Notes: a model not told the origin generated them from the sequence alone. Counted from the stretch's first letter, positions 54,889 to 62,880 are shown. The stretch is DNA of 64,000 bases from JAATGI01 sp036510675 (GCA_036510675.1 DATCDN010000138.1:148539-212538), one strand, 5' to 3'. Translations and numbers: made by a program.

Positions 54889-55874
54889 CCGCGCCGGAAC
54901 GCGGCCAGCGCCTGGCGCGCGGCGGCGGACGGCGTGAGCTTGCCCGCCGACACCTGGCCTTCAATCTCGCTCAGCAGTCGCGCCGCCGTCTCATCGGCGC
55001 GGAATAGATCCATCAGCCCGTCGCCGATATCGCGCCACAGCGCCGCCAGCGCCTGCGCCCGCCGCCGCGCCGCGAAGGCGCCGCTCGCCCGCGCCGCGTC
55101 GAGCCGCGCCACCGCGATCCCCCACACTTTGTCGAACCCCCGCTCCTCCAGCGACGAGACCGCCAGCGCATCGACCGCGTCGGCGCCGGCCGCCGGGGTC
55201 AGCAGGCGCAGCGCGTGCCGGTAATCCGCCACCGCGCGCCGCGCCGCCGGCGCCAGGTCGCCGTCATCCTTGTTGACGATGACCAGATCGGCCAGCTCCA
55301 CGATGCCCTTCTTGATGCCCTGGAGATCGTCGCCGCCGCCCGGCGCGATCAGCAGCAGGAACAGATCGACCATATCGGCGACCGTGGTCTCCGATTGGCC
55401 GACGCCGACGGTCTCGACGATAATAATGTCGAAGCCCGCCGCCTCGGCGATCAGCATCGCATCGCGGGTGCGGCGCGCGACCCCGCCGAGGCTGGTGCCG
55501 GCCGGCGACGGGCGGATGAAGGCCGCCTCGGCCCGCGACAGACGCGGCATGCGCGTCTTGTCGCCGAGAATCGAGCCGCCCGCCCGCTTCGACGTGGGAT
55601 CGACCGCCAGCACCGCGACGCGCCGCCCGGCGCCGATCAGCATCAGCCCGAACGCCTCGATGAAGGTGGATTTGCCGACCCCCGGCGCGCCTGAAATGCC
55701 GAGCCGGGTCGCGCCGCCGGTGCGCGGCAGCAGCGCCGCCAGCAATCTTTCCGCCGCCGCCCGATCATCCTCGCGGGTCGATTCGACCAGCGTGATGGCG
55801 CGGGCCAGCGCGGCCCGGTCGCCGCCGGCGACTGCCTCGGCCAGGGTAGCGGGATCGGCGCGGCGCGCGGGCAT
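54885..55874 (-). CDS. meaB: Methylmalonyl-CoA mutase-associated GTPase MeaB/ArgK
   Basis: A 329-residue G3E-type P-loop GTPase. The G1 motif GAPGVGKS is at residues 62-69; VLAVDPTSKRAGGSILGDKTRM and the LLIAPGGGDDLQGIKKGI segment are family-typical, and VNKDDGD carries the G4 motif. MeaB protects and loads the adenosylcobalamin-dependent methylmalonyl-CoA mutase. No mutase gene is nearby, so it must act on one elsewhere. It follows the AsmA-like gene by 29 bases on the same strand. Confidence 0.92.
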   Translation of the reverse strand: MPARRADPATLAEAVAGGDRAALARAITLVESTREDDRAAAERLLAALLPRTGGATRLGISGAPGVGKSTFIEAFGLMLIGAGRRVAVLAVDPTSKRAGGSILGDKTRMPRLSRAEAAFIRPSPAGTSLGGVARRTRDAMLIAEAAGFDIIIVETVGVGQSETTVADMVDLFLLLIAPGGGDDLQGIKKGIVELADLVIVNKDDGDLAPAARRAVADYRHALRLLTPAAGADAVDALAVSSLEERGFDKVWGIAVARLDAARASGAFAARRRAQALAALWRDIGDGLMDLFRADETAARLLSEIEGQVSAGKLTPSAAARQALAAFRRG

Positions 55875-55903
55875 CAGCCGGGGCCGGCTTTGGGCGACAC
55901 GGG

Positions 55904-57796
55904 CTATTTCCCGAACAGGCTCTTCAGCGCGCCGCCAATGCCGCCGCCGAGATTCTTCCCGACGCCGGCGGCGCCCCCCAGCATATTCACCGGCGCCAGC
56001 ATGACGCCCTTGGCGATGCCGGCGAGATCGGGCTGGAAGCTGAGATGGTCCCACGGGCCGCTGATCGTCACCGGCACGGTAAGGATGCCGGCCACCAGCC
56101 GCGGCGTGATGCGATAATTCAGCGTGCGCGCCGGCAGATCGACCGACCCGCTGCCGGTCGCGTCGATCGTGTCGGTGCTGACCACCAAATCGCCATTGCG
56201 CATGATGCCGTGCGCGATGCTGAAGCTGCCGCTGGCGCTGTTGATCGCGGTGCGGCCGCCGCCGGCGGCGAAGGCGCCGCCGCTGTTCTTCAGCATGCCG
56301 CCGAGATCGACGCCGCCGACCGAGCCATGGGACAGACGGAACGTCGCCTTGCCGTCGAGGCTGGCGATCAGGTCCCGCTCGCTGTTGCCGCGCGCGGTGC
56401 CGGCGATGGTGAAAGTGCCGGTGCCGGCGACGGTGCCAATGCCGGCGGCATCGCGGGCCAGCGCCCCGACATCGACGCCCGACAGCGCGCCGTCGATCCG
56501 CACGGCGGCGCTCGGCCCGGTGGCGTCGAGGGTCACCTGCCCTTTGCCGCTGCCGCCATAAAGCGCCATCGGCCCGACGGTCAGCGCCAGTTTTGCATCC
56601 TTGAGATGCACGGTGAGGCTGGTATTGCCGATGCGCATCTTGCGATAAGTGACCCCGGATGCCGCGATCGTCATGTCCGTATCGACGCCGCGAAAGATCG
56701 CGACATCGAACGGATCCGTGGCCCAGCCCGCCACCGGCGGCGGCAGATAGGGGTTGAGATCGAGCATCCCGGTCCGCAGATTCGCCGTGATGGCGGGTCT
56801 GACGCCGCTGACATCGAGCGCGGCGCCGCCGGTTGCGGCGATCGCGTCGAGCGTGAATTTGCCGTCGGAAAATTTGGCGATGCCGTTCTCACCGTGGACC
56901 GCGCCGGACACCGCGAGGGCGCCGAACCCGTGTTTCGGCAGGGTGATGTCCTGGCCGGACCAGGTGACGAAATCGCGCACCGACGGGATCGCGAGATCGG
57001 CATTGCCGTCGAACCGCAACGCCGCCACGCCGCGCTTGCCGGTGTTGCTGACGCTGCCGCGATAATTCAGCGTCACCGGCTTTGCCGCCAGCGCGACGGC
57101 GAGCCCGGTCTTGCCGCCCGCCGCCAGCAGCGCGCCGGCGGCATCGAGCTTCACCGTGAGGGCCAGCTTCTGGCCCCGCCACAGCGCCGAGCCGGCGAGC
57201 GTGAACGGGGCGGCGAGGCTGGGCGCGGCGATGGTCGCAGTGCCTTGCGTCAGTTCCTCGTGCCGGCCGGTGCGGCGGTCGAGCAGCGTAATCGTGCCGT
57301 TCTCGATCGCGATCTCCTTCACCTGGAGACGCGACAGCGCATCGAGACCCGCGATCGGCGCGTTGTCGGCGGGCTCATCGGGCGCGGGGCCGGGAAGCGC
57401 CGAATCCGCCGTCGCGAAATTCCAGTTGGGCCGGCCCTTGGCGTCGATTTCGAGGGCGATGGTGGGATCGACCAGCGCCAGCCGGTCGATGTCGAGGCGC
57501 CCCGACAAAAGCGGCCGCAGCTTCACCGTGACATAGAGTTTTTTCACCGACGCGAAGGTGGGCGATGCCGCGCCCGTTGGATTGGTCAGCGACGCGTCGT
57601 TGACGACCACCCGGATGTCGGGGAATAGCGACAGCGACAGACGTCCGGCGATCCGCAGGTCGCGCCCAGTGGCGTCATGCACCCGCGCCTCGATCTGTCC
57701 CCGATAGGCGCTGGCGGGAATGAGGAACGGCGCCGCGATCACCAGCACCACCAGCACCAGGATTACCGCAACCACGACGAGTAATGGTTTTTTCAT
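55904..57796 (-). CDS. AsmA family protein
   Basis: A 630-residue envelope protein. A single N-terminal TM helix (residues 5-27, LLVVVAVILVLVVLVIAAPF) is followed by a long, repeated beta-rich region with the AsmA domain features (DLRIAGRLSLSLFPDIRVVV near the start; KATFRLSHGSVGGVDLGGML and the DTIDATGSGSVDLPARTLNY near the end). AsmA-like proteins are now thought to bridge the periplasm and move phospholipids between membranes. The ATG at 57796 was chosen because the TM helix begins directly after it. Confidence 0.9.
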   Translation of the reverse strand: MKKPLLVVVAVILVLVVLVIAAPFLIPASAYRGQIEARVHDATGRDLRIAGRLSLSLFPDIRVVVNDASLTNPTGAASPTFASVKKLYVTVKLRPLLSGRLDIDRLALVDPTIALEIDAKGRPNWNFATADSALPGPAPDEPADNAPIAGLDALSRLQVKEIAIENGTITLLDRRTGRHEELTQGTATIAAPSLAAPFTLAGSALWRGQKLALTVKLDAAGALLAAGGKTGLAVALAAKPVTLNYRGSVSNTGKRGVAALRFDGNADLAIPSVRDFVTWSGQDITLPKHGFGALAVSGAVHGENGIAKFSDGKFTLDAIAATGGAALDVSGVRPAITANLRTGMLDLNPYLPPPVAGWATDPFDVAIFRGVDTDMTIAASGVTYRKMRIGNTSLTVHLKDAKLALTVGPMALYGGSGKGQVTLDATGPSAAVRIDGALSGVDVGALARDAAGIGTVAGTGTFTIAGTARGNSERDLIASLDGKATFRLSHGSVGGVDLGGMLKNSGGAFAAGGGRTAINSASGSFSIAHGIMRNGDLVVSTDTIDATGSGSVDLPARTLNYRITPRLVAGILTVPVTISGPWDHLSFQPDLAGIAKGVMLAPVNMLGGAAGVGKNLGGGIGGALKSLFGK

Positions 57797-57962
57797 GATG
57801 CCTCCCCTTCCCGGCCGCCGGAACATTCTAGCCCATCCCTTGTTGGCAAGGCGAGGCGTCCGCCGACCTCAAATCGCGGGGCGGGATCGGGGCACGCGTC
57901 TCGCCCGTTCGATTGGACAGGACCGGCATTTCTGCGCAAAATGGCGGGGTGGAACTGAAAGG

Positions 57963-58946
57963 ATGATGTCCATGGCGGAAGAAATCGATTGGGAAATTCC
58001 GGAACAATCCCAACCGAAGCCGGAGGAATTCGCGTTCGATCTCGATCGCGCCTTGCAATCGGTCGTCGGCATTCAGGCGACAATTCCCGACGACGCCTTC
58101 ACCGCGCGGACACTGGGGACCCAGCGCGGCGGCAGCGGCATCGTGATCCGCGACAGCGGCCTCATCGTCACCATCGGGTATCTCATCACCGAGGCCGAAA
58201 CCATCTGGATCACCACCAGCGACGGGCGCGCGATCCAGGGCACCGTCGCCGCCTATGATCAGGAGACCGGCTTCGGGCTGGTGCAGGCGCTGGGCCGGCT
58301 GGGCGTGCCGGCGATGGCGATCGGCCAGTCCGCCGGGCTCGAGGTCGGCGCGCCGATGGTGGTCGCGGCGGGCGAGCGCCGCCATTCGATCAGCGCGCGC
58401 ATCATCGCGCGCCAGGAATTTCCCGGCAGTTGGGAATATCTTCTCGACGAGGCGCTGTTCACGGCGCCGGCGCATCCCTTTTGGGGCGGCGCCGCCGCCA
58501 TCGACCATGCCGGCAAGCTGGTCGGGGTCGGCTCGCTGCATGTTCAGCAGTCGGTGGCGGGCGGCGCGGCGCGCGACATCAATATGATCGTGCCGATCGA
58601 TCTGCTGACGCCGATCCTCGATGAATTGCTGACGCATGGCCGGCCCGATCATCCGGCGCGGCCGTGGATCGGCGCCTATAGCGGCGAAAGCGAGGGCCGC
58701 GTCGTCATCGCCGGCGTGCTGCCCAAGGGTCCGGCCGCCGCCGCCGGCATGCGGGTCGGCGATATCGTGTGGGCGGTGCGCGACGAGGCGATCGGCAACC
58801 TTGCCGATTTCTATCGCAAGCTGTGGCAATCGGGCGAGGCCGGCGCCGAGATTCCGATCGAGCTGGTGCGCGACGGCCGCACCGTGTGGGTCCGCGTCAA
58901 ATCCCGCGACCGCGGCTCGATGCTGAAAAAAAACCTGCTGCAATAA
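57963..58946 (+). CDS. HtrA-like (S1C/PDZ) protein lacking the catalytic triad
   Basis: A 327-residue protein with the trypsin-like S1C fold (residues 25-200) and a C-terminal PDZ domain (about 225-320; RVVIAGVLPKGPAAAAGMRV). All three catalytic residues are replaced: the usual His of TNxHV aligns with Tyr73 (LIVTIGYLI), the Asp of TDLA with Gly103 (TGFGLVQ), and the Ser of GNSGG with Trp174 (HPFWGGAA). There is no signal peptide, so it is probably cytosolic. This suggests a scaffold or chaperone/sensor role rather than a protease. The start could instead be the ATG at 57972. Confidence 0.88.
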   Translation: MMSMAEEIDWEIPEQSQPKPEEFAFDLDRALQSVVGIQATIPDDAFTARTLGTQRGGSGIVIRDSGLIVTIGYLITEAETIWITTSDGRAIQGTVAAYDQETGFGLVQALGRLGVPAMAIGQSAGLEVGAPMVVAAGERRHSISARIIARQEFPGSWEYLLDEALFTAPAHPFWGGAAAIDHAGKLVGVGSLHVQQSVAGGAARDINMIVPIDLLTPILDELLTHGRPDHPARPWIGAYSGESEGRVVIAGVLPKGPAAAAGMRVGDIVWAVRDEAIGNLADFYRKLWQSGEAGAEIPIELVRDGRTVWVRVKSRDRGSMLKKNLLQ

Positions 58947-59016
58947 TCATCCGATCTCTCCACGTCGCGCATAGCGCCACCCAGGAAACCGCCGCCGTCG
59001 ATTTCATTCTGCCGTT

Positions 59017-59475
59017 TTAGCTCAGCGCCCGCAGACCGGCGCGCACGCGATCGGGATCGGCGCCGTCGAGGCGCCGCTCGATCGCGCGGTGCGTCTTGCG
59101 CCAAATCGGCACCGCGTCGCTCAGCAGGGCGCGCCCGGCCGGCGTCAGCGCGACCCGCCGCCCGCGCTTGTCGCCGGCATCGACGGCGATGGTGACGAGG
59201 CCGCGCCGCGCCAACGGTTTCAGCGCCGCCGTCAGGGTGGTGCGATCCATTCCCAACAGCGCGGAGAGATCGCCGATGCCCGCCGGCTCCGGCCGATGCA
59301 GCGCCGTCAACAGCGAGAATTGGCCGTTGGTCAGGCCCAGCGGCCGCAGCGCCTCGTCGAAGCCGCGCGCCACCACCCGCGCCGCGCGCTGTAAATGCAG
59401 GCACAGGCAGGTGTCGCGAATCCGCGGGGCGATGTCGTAGGGGAGATCGGGAGGAAGATCGGCGTGCCTGAGCAT
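59017..59475 (-). CDS. MarR family transcriptional regulator
   Basis: A 152-residue winged-helix repressor. The DNA-binding part is GIGDLSALLGMDRTTLTAAL followed by KPLARRGLVTIAVDAGDKRGRRV (wing), with N- and C-terminal dimerisation helices. MarR proteins respond to small aromatic ligands or oxidants. It is the last gene of an SDR-hydrolase-MarR block on the minus strand, starting 16 bases after the hydrolase stop. A perfect 12-bp palindrome just upstream is a candidate operator. Confidence 0.9.
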   Translation of the reverse strand: MLRHADLPPDLPYDIAPRIRDTCLCLHLQRAARVVARGFDEALRPLGLTNGQFSLLTALHRPEPAGIGDLSALLGMDRTTLTAALKPLARRGLVTIAVDAGDKRGRRVALTPAGRALLSDAVPIWRKTHRAIERRLDGADPDRVRAGLRALS

Positions 59476-59484
59476 ACGCCATGT

Positions 59485-59496
59485 GTTGATATCAAC
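59485..59496. promoter_or_regulatory. Perfect palindrome GTTGATATCAAC, candidate MarR operator
   Basis: Twelve-base perfect palindrome, nine bases upstream of the MarR ATG and overlapping the hydrolase stop codon. TTGATATCAA-type inverted repeats are a common MarR operator form. Its function is inferred. Confidence 0.45.
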
Positions 59497-60130
59497 CGAA
59501 AAAAGTCAACATCGGCCCGAAATCGATGCGGCCGCGCCGCAGATCGTGGCCGGCGCCCGCGATCGGGATGATCCGCGTGGGCGCCGGAATGGCGGCGATG
59601 GCCGCCGCCAGCTCCGCGAGGGTTCCGAACGGATCGGCCGCGCCATGGACAAAGATCGCGGGGGTGCGCAGCGCCGGGAAATGCGTGGTGCGCAACTGCT
59701 CTGGCTTCGCCGGCGGATGCAGCGGATAGGACAGCAGCAACAGGCCGGCGGCGAGGTCGGGCGCCTCGGCTGCCAGCATCGAGGCTTGGCGCCCACCATA
59801 GGAATGGCCGCCGAGATAGACCGGCCCCGCCACCGCGCCGCGCAGATAGGCGACGGCATCGCGCAAGCCCGCGCGATCCGCCGCCGCGCCGGCCGGATGC
59901 GGCGGGCCGCCGGCGCGCTTTTGCCGAAACACCAGATCACAGCGCAGCACGGTCACCCCCGCCGCCGCGAACGCCGCCGCCGCCGCGCTCAACAGCGGCG
60001 CGCGGCAATTGCCGCCGGCGCCATGTGTCAGCACCAGGCCCCGACCGTCGGCGGCGGCGGCCGGGTGATGAAGGAAGCCGACGACCGTGCCTTCGGCAAT
60101 CGCGACAGGCGCGACTTCAGCCTCCGGCAT
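59492..60130 (-). CDS. Alpha/beta-fold hydrolase (KANL3/Tex30-like)
   Basis: A 212-residue small hydrolase. The nucleophile elbow is LGGHSYGGRQASM, the N-terminal LVLTHGAGGN supplies the oxyanion loop, and the acid and His are in VHGAADPFG and GAGHDLRRGR. It matches the Tex30/KANL3-like group of short alpha/beta hydrolases. I chose the ATG at 60130 rather than the longer frame, because the domain begins there. It overlaps the 3' end of the SDR gene by 14 bases; the two and marR likely form an operon. Confidence 0.85.
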   Translation of the reverse strand: MPEAEVAPVAIAEGTVVGFLHHPAAAADGRGLVLTHGAGGNCRAPLLSAAAAAFAAAGVTVLRCDLVFRQKRAGGPPHPAGAAADRAGLRDAVAYLRGAVAGPVYLGGHSYGGRQASMLAAEAPDLAAGLLLLSYPLHPPAKPEQLRTTHFPALRTPAIFVHGAADPFGTLAELAAAIAAIPAPTRIIPIAGAGHDLRRGRIDFGPMLTFFG

Positions 60131-60965
60131 TGTCCGCCACGCACGCCGCGCGGTCGCCGAAACCGTGACGCCCGTTCCACAGCGGCGCGTCGATCGCGGT
60201 GGCCGTCTGCGCCTGGGGACCCGACTGCCGCGCCAAGTGGAGCACCGAAGGCACGACATGCTCGGGGCGCAGATAGGCGCCGGTATTAACGCCCGCCGCG
60301 ATCCGGGCGGCGCGCATTTCGGCCGAGCCGGTGGTCATGGTGCCGCCAGGCCAGACGATATTGACCGCGATGCCGTCCGCCCGCAGTTCGTCCGCCAGCG
60401 AGAAACTCAAGCTCGCCAGCGCCGCCTTCGCCGCGTCATAGGGCTGGTTGCGGGGCGCGATGCGGCCGGCGCGCCAAGTGCCGTCGCCGTCATGCGTGAC
60501 CGGCAGCGAGCCGGCCGAGCCGATCATGATGATGCTGCCGCCGCGCCCGCCCGCCCGCATCGGCGGCACGAAGGCGCGGGTCACGGTCAGCGTCCCGCGC
60601 ACGATGACGCGATCCATCGCCGCCCAATCCGCGTCGCTCGCGTCGAGCACGGTCGAGAGGCCGGCCGGCATGAAGAGAGCGCGCATCCGCAGCGCGGCAT
60701 TGTTGACCAGAATGTCGATGCGCCCAAACCGCGCCACCGCCCGGTCGCGCGCATCGGCGACGGCGGCGGCATCATTGAGATCAAAATCGACGATCAGCGC
60801 CCGCCCCGACGCCTCGAATTCGCCGCGAGTCGCCTCGGCGCCGTCCCACGCGCGGTCGGCCGCGACAAGGCTCGCCCCCGCCGCCAGCAACCCCAGGCTC
60901 AACGCCCGCCCAATCCCGCGCGCCGCGCCCGTCACCACGGCAACCGATCCGTTCAAGTCTGGCAT
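60117..60965 (-). CDS. Short-chain dehydrogenase/reductase (SDR)
   Basis: A 282-residue SDR. VVTGAARGIGRALSLG is the cofactor motif, NNAALRMRALF the Asn motif, and MIGSAGSLPV...PYDAAKAALASLSF contain the catalytic Ser, Tyr and Lys. The protein is longer than a minimal SDR, with an extended C-terminus (QTATAIDAPLWNGRHGFGDR). The ATG at 60965 is chosen because the fold starts there. It is the first gene of the SDR-hydrolase-marR group. Confidence 0.87.
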   Translation of the reverse strand: MPDLNGSVAVVTGAARGIGRALSLGLLAAGASLVAADRAWDGAEATRGEFEASGRALIVDFDLNDAAAVADARDRAVARFGRIDILVNNAALRMRALFMPAGLSTVLDASDADWAAMDRVIVRGTLTVTRAFVPPMRAGGRGGSIIMIGSAGSLPVTHDGDGTWRAGRIAPRNQPYDAAKAALASLSFSLADELRADGIAVNIVWPGGTMTTGSAEMRAARIAAGVNTGAYLRPEHVVPSVLHLARQSGPQAQTATAIDAPLWNGRHGFGDRAACVADNAGG

Positions 60966-61142
60966 GGCGCGTCTCGCTATTAGCTTCCGGTACTCGGGTG
61001 TGATTTTGACCTGACCAAACTCTAATCCGGCCGCCTCCAATCACAAGCGCGTTCCACCCCGACGAAAGTCGGGGTCCACGGCAAAGATGGACTCCGCGAT
61101 CCGGCGCTTGCTCGGACGGTGGGTTAGGCGCCGCGTCACCAA

Positions 61143-61205
61143 AATCCCCTCTCCGCTTTGGGGAGAGGGAGGGGCCCATCGCGAAGCGATGGGAGGGTGA
61201 GGTGG
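61143..61205 (-). repeat. Dispersed repeat (type C), second copy
   Basis: Inverted near-identical copy of 26591-26658: on the minus strand it reads CCACCTCACCCTCCCATCGC then TTCGCGATGGGCCCCTCC. A further run of CTCCTCCC palindromes continues to about 61275. No gene lies between 60966 and 61284. Confidence 0.8.
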
Positions 61206-61284
61206 TGACGCTCCGCCGATTCTTCCCACCTCACCTCGCCTAGCCTCTCCTCCCTTTAAGGGAGGAGGAGGGAATATTCCTTTC

Positions 61285-61589
61285 TCATGTTTGATTCGCT
61301 TCGACGAAGGCGCAGAGGACGGCATTGATACTCGTCTGATAACCGCGACCCTTTTTTCGGAACAAAGAGCACATCCCGGGACGCGGTATTATGTCTTATT
61401 GGGCTGCTGCACCACGACACGCGCGCGCTTGAACCACTCGGCGTCCGGCATGAACGTATCGGGGTCCTCGGCGGCAGCCTTTTCGATATCGGCATCGGTT
61501 AGCGCGCGCAGCCGGGATTGCAGCCGTGCGTCCCTCGACAGCGCCCTTCGGGCGCGCTCGGGATGAGGGACTTTTCTGTGTGCCATCAA
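61285..61589 (-). pseudogene. Frameshifted brnA antitoxin
   Basis: Translated on the minus strand, the first frame (61589 to a TAA at 61389) gives LRALTDADIEKAAAEDPDTF and WFKRARVVVQQPNKT, the N-terminal half of BrnA. The C-terminal half is found in a different frame: FRKKGRGYQTSINAVLCAFV then EANQT and stop at 61285, the BrnA ribbon-helix-helix region (intact copy: RARRRYQSRINAILRMVM). At least two frameshifts separate them, with the SRDVLF part in a third frame. The total span of 305 bases equals the intact brnA length (306). The first codons (HRKVPHPERARRALSRDA) are translated dispersed repeat (61525-61593), so the original start is lost. Confidence 0.75.
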
Positions 61590-61593
61590 AAAT
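61525..61593. repeat. Dispersed palindromic element (type B), second copy, in the 5' end of brnA pseudogene
   Basis: CGTGCGTCCCTCGAC, stem AGCGCCC-TTC-GGGCGCGCT, CGGGATGAGG and the tail GTGCCATCAAAAAT. The flanks match 23971-24050. It contributes the ATG and the first 20 or so codons of the frame counted as the brnA remnant. Confidence 0.75.
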
Positions 61594-61743
61594 CTCTCCT
61601 TCCTGAGTTGGCGCGGGTTCGGCCGCTTGCGCCGGGTCTTCGCTCGCTCGCCACGAGGGCCGGCCGTCTTGACATAACGTAATTAACGGAATTATATCTA
61701 TCGCAAAGGGGGTGTCATTAGTAATTTCAGTGGGTTAGGCGAA

Positions 61744-61771
61744 TTGAAAATTGTACGCATCCTGCTATAAT
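61744..61771 (+). promoter_or_regulatory. Near-consensus sigma-70 promoter inside the insertion sequence
   Basis: TTGAAA (61744-61749), 16 bases, TATAAT (61766-61771). It is close to the -35/-10 consensus and is followed within a few bases by a strong hairpin-forming segment. Confidence 0.6.
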
Positions 61772-61774
61772 AGC

Positions 61775-61906
61775 GTGGACCCGTGAAATCGGTCTGAGAG
61801 ATTCGGCGAGTCAAAACCTCAAAGACCTTCACGGGTCCGCCAGCTTCGCGCCCGGAGGCCAGACGCCAAACTTCCCACTCGCCCGAAGCGTTTGAGGCAA
61901 AGCATG
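61775..61906 (+). ncRNA. Candidate structured RNA in the insertion sequence cargo
   Basis: Immediately after the promoter the sequence folds by eye into a long hairpin: GTGGACCCGTGAA (61775-61787) pairs with TTCACGGGTCCGC (61828-61840) over 13 pairs, with inner pairing GGTCT/AGACC and GAG/CTC. A second pairing of GCTTCG with CGAAGC further on (61843-61900) is possible. There is no coding frame here. The 3' boundary is only approximate; a perfect 16-base palindrome GCCTCGCGCGCGAGGC (61984-61999) lies downstream and may end it. Confidence 0.4.
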
Positions 61907-62023
61907 ATTCGTGGCGTAACGTCCAGAAAATTGAAAGGCACGACTCAAGACGGGAACGCTAAATGCCGTTCTCGATAAGGGAAGCCTCGCGCGCGAGGCA
62001 ATTCCACTCCATGATCTTTAGAT

Positions 62024-62323
62024 ATGGAGATAATGGAAACGATCTGGCCTATTGTTGCTGCCATAGAAGGGGCACTAGCGGCTTGGGCTGGTGCCTTGGT
62101 TAGTTTATCAAATCCAAATTATCGATTTGCGCGGCAATTATTTTGGGCATCCGCGCTTATTTTGGGTGTGACTGATCTCGCTTGGGAATTCACGACCGAT
62201 AAGCCGATTTGGTTTCAAATTGGTGCCGGAGTTCTGACGACAATTGCGATCTGCGTGGTTTTCCCTATGCTACTGGCATGGACACACGAAAAACAGCAAA
62301 GCGCGCCGCCGCATATGGGGTAG
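62024..62323 (+). CDS. Small membrane protein, IS cargo
   Basis: A 99-residue protein with about three hydrophobic helices (residues 5-25, 35-50 and 65-88) and a short charged C-terminus (WTHEKQQSAPPHMG). No family recognised. Base composition is noticeably more AT-rich than the surrounding chromosome, consistent with transfer. The start could be the ATG at 62033, which has GGAG four bases upstream. It overlaps the next gene by 46 bases in another frame. Confidence 0.55.
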   Translation: MEIMETIWPIVAAIEGALAAWAGALVSLSNPNYRFARQLFWASALILGVTDLAWEFTTDKPIWFQIGAGVLTTIAICVVFPMLLAWTHEKQQSAPPHMG

Positions 62324-62670
62324 GCGGTCTAGTCGTTTTTCTTTTGGTGCCTCTTGAGGCGCGTCACATTCATGGCGGTGCGTTTGCTCAATCCATCAGC
62401 CGGCCGAGCGACGGCGGCACGGTGATCGGCACCGAGGTGCAGGGCAAGCAGTCAATCACCGTGACTGGTTCGCCAAGCCAAACCGGACCACTGGTTGGCG
62501 GTGAAAGCAACGTCACGGCGTGCCCCGGCCAAAATGGTCCGCGTAATGTAATTGGAACCTATGTTGGACCAGGCAATAGCTTGTCGGTTACGGTCACCGG
62601 GAATGGTGGCGGAGGATCGGTGACCGGCTATCGGTCCTCGGTGACGGTCGGTGGCCCTGACTGTAAGTAG
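62278..62670 (+). CDS. Exported Gly/Ser/Thr-rich protein, IS cargo
   Basis: A 130-residue protein. A hydrophobic stretch (AAAYGVGGLVVFLLVPLEA, about residues 10-28) is a signal peptide or anchor; the mature part is rich in Gly, Ser, Thr and Val with repeated short beta patterns (GTEVQGKQSITVTGSPSQTG; GNSLSVTVTGNGGGGSVTGY) and two Cys. It looks like a secreted or surface beta-rich protein. It overlaps the upstream membrane-protein gene by 46 bases, suggesting translational coupling. No family recognised. Confidence 0.5.
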   Translation: MDTRKTAKRAAAYGVGGLVVFLLVPLEARHIHGGAFAQSISRPSDGGTVIGTEVQGKQSITVTGSPSQTGPLVGGESNVTACPGQNGPRNVIGTYVGPGNSLSVTVTGNGGGGSVTGYRSSVTVGGPDCK

Positions 62671-62684
62671 GGATACATGACCGA

Positions 62685-62858
62685 ATGAAGAAATCCGAGC
62701 CTGAATTTACCGATGAAGAAATCGAGCAGCGCATGCGCGAGACTGTGCAACGCTCATTCGCGATCCCGCACAAAATGCAGAAGGAGATGGTTGGGAAGGT
62801 AGGCCAATCGTCCGGCAGAAAATCAAAGTCGATCCAGAAGGGTCAACAGAAACCTTAG
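62685..62858 (+). CDS. 57-residue protein, IS cargo
   Basis: Starts MKKSEPEFTDEEIEQRMRET and ends with a Lys/Ser/Gln-rich tail (SSGRKSKSIQKGQQKP). The acidic N-terminal FTDEE part and the central AIPHK segment resemble small proteins commonly encoded beside IS1595/ISXO2-type transposases. It follows the exported-protein gene by 14 bases. Function unknown. Confidence 0.55.
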   Translation: MKKSEPEFTDEEIEQRMRETVQRSFAIPHKMQKEMVGKVGQSSGRKSKSIQKGQQKP

Positions 62859-62880
62859 CTTGCGACGGAGGCGCAGTTCC

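Noticed and set aside
61256..61495. 79-codon minus-strand frame across the brnA remnant
   Set aside because: Only its SRDVLF part belongs to brnA; the rest is out of frame and not a gene of its own.
61590..61680. A remaining brnT 3' end upstream of the brnA remnant
   Set aside because: A weak resemblance (RTRANSGRRDF versus ARKANSNERKIY) is too short to support a call.
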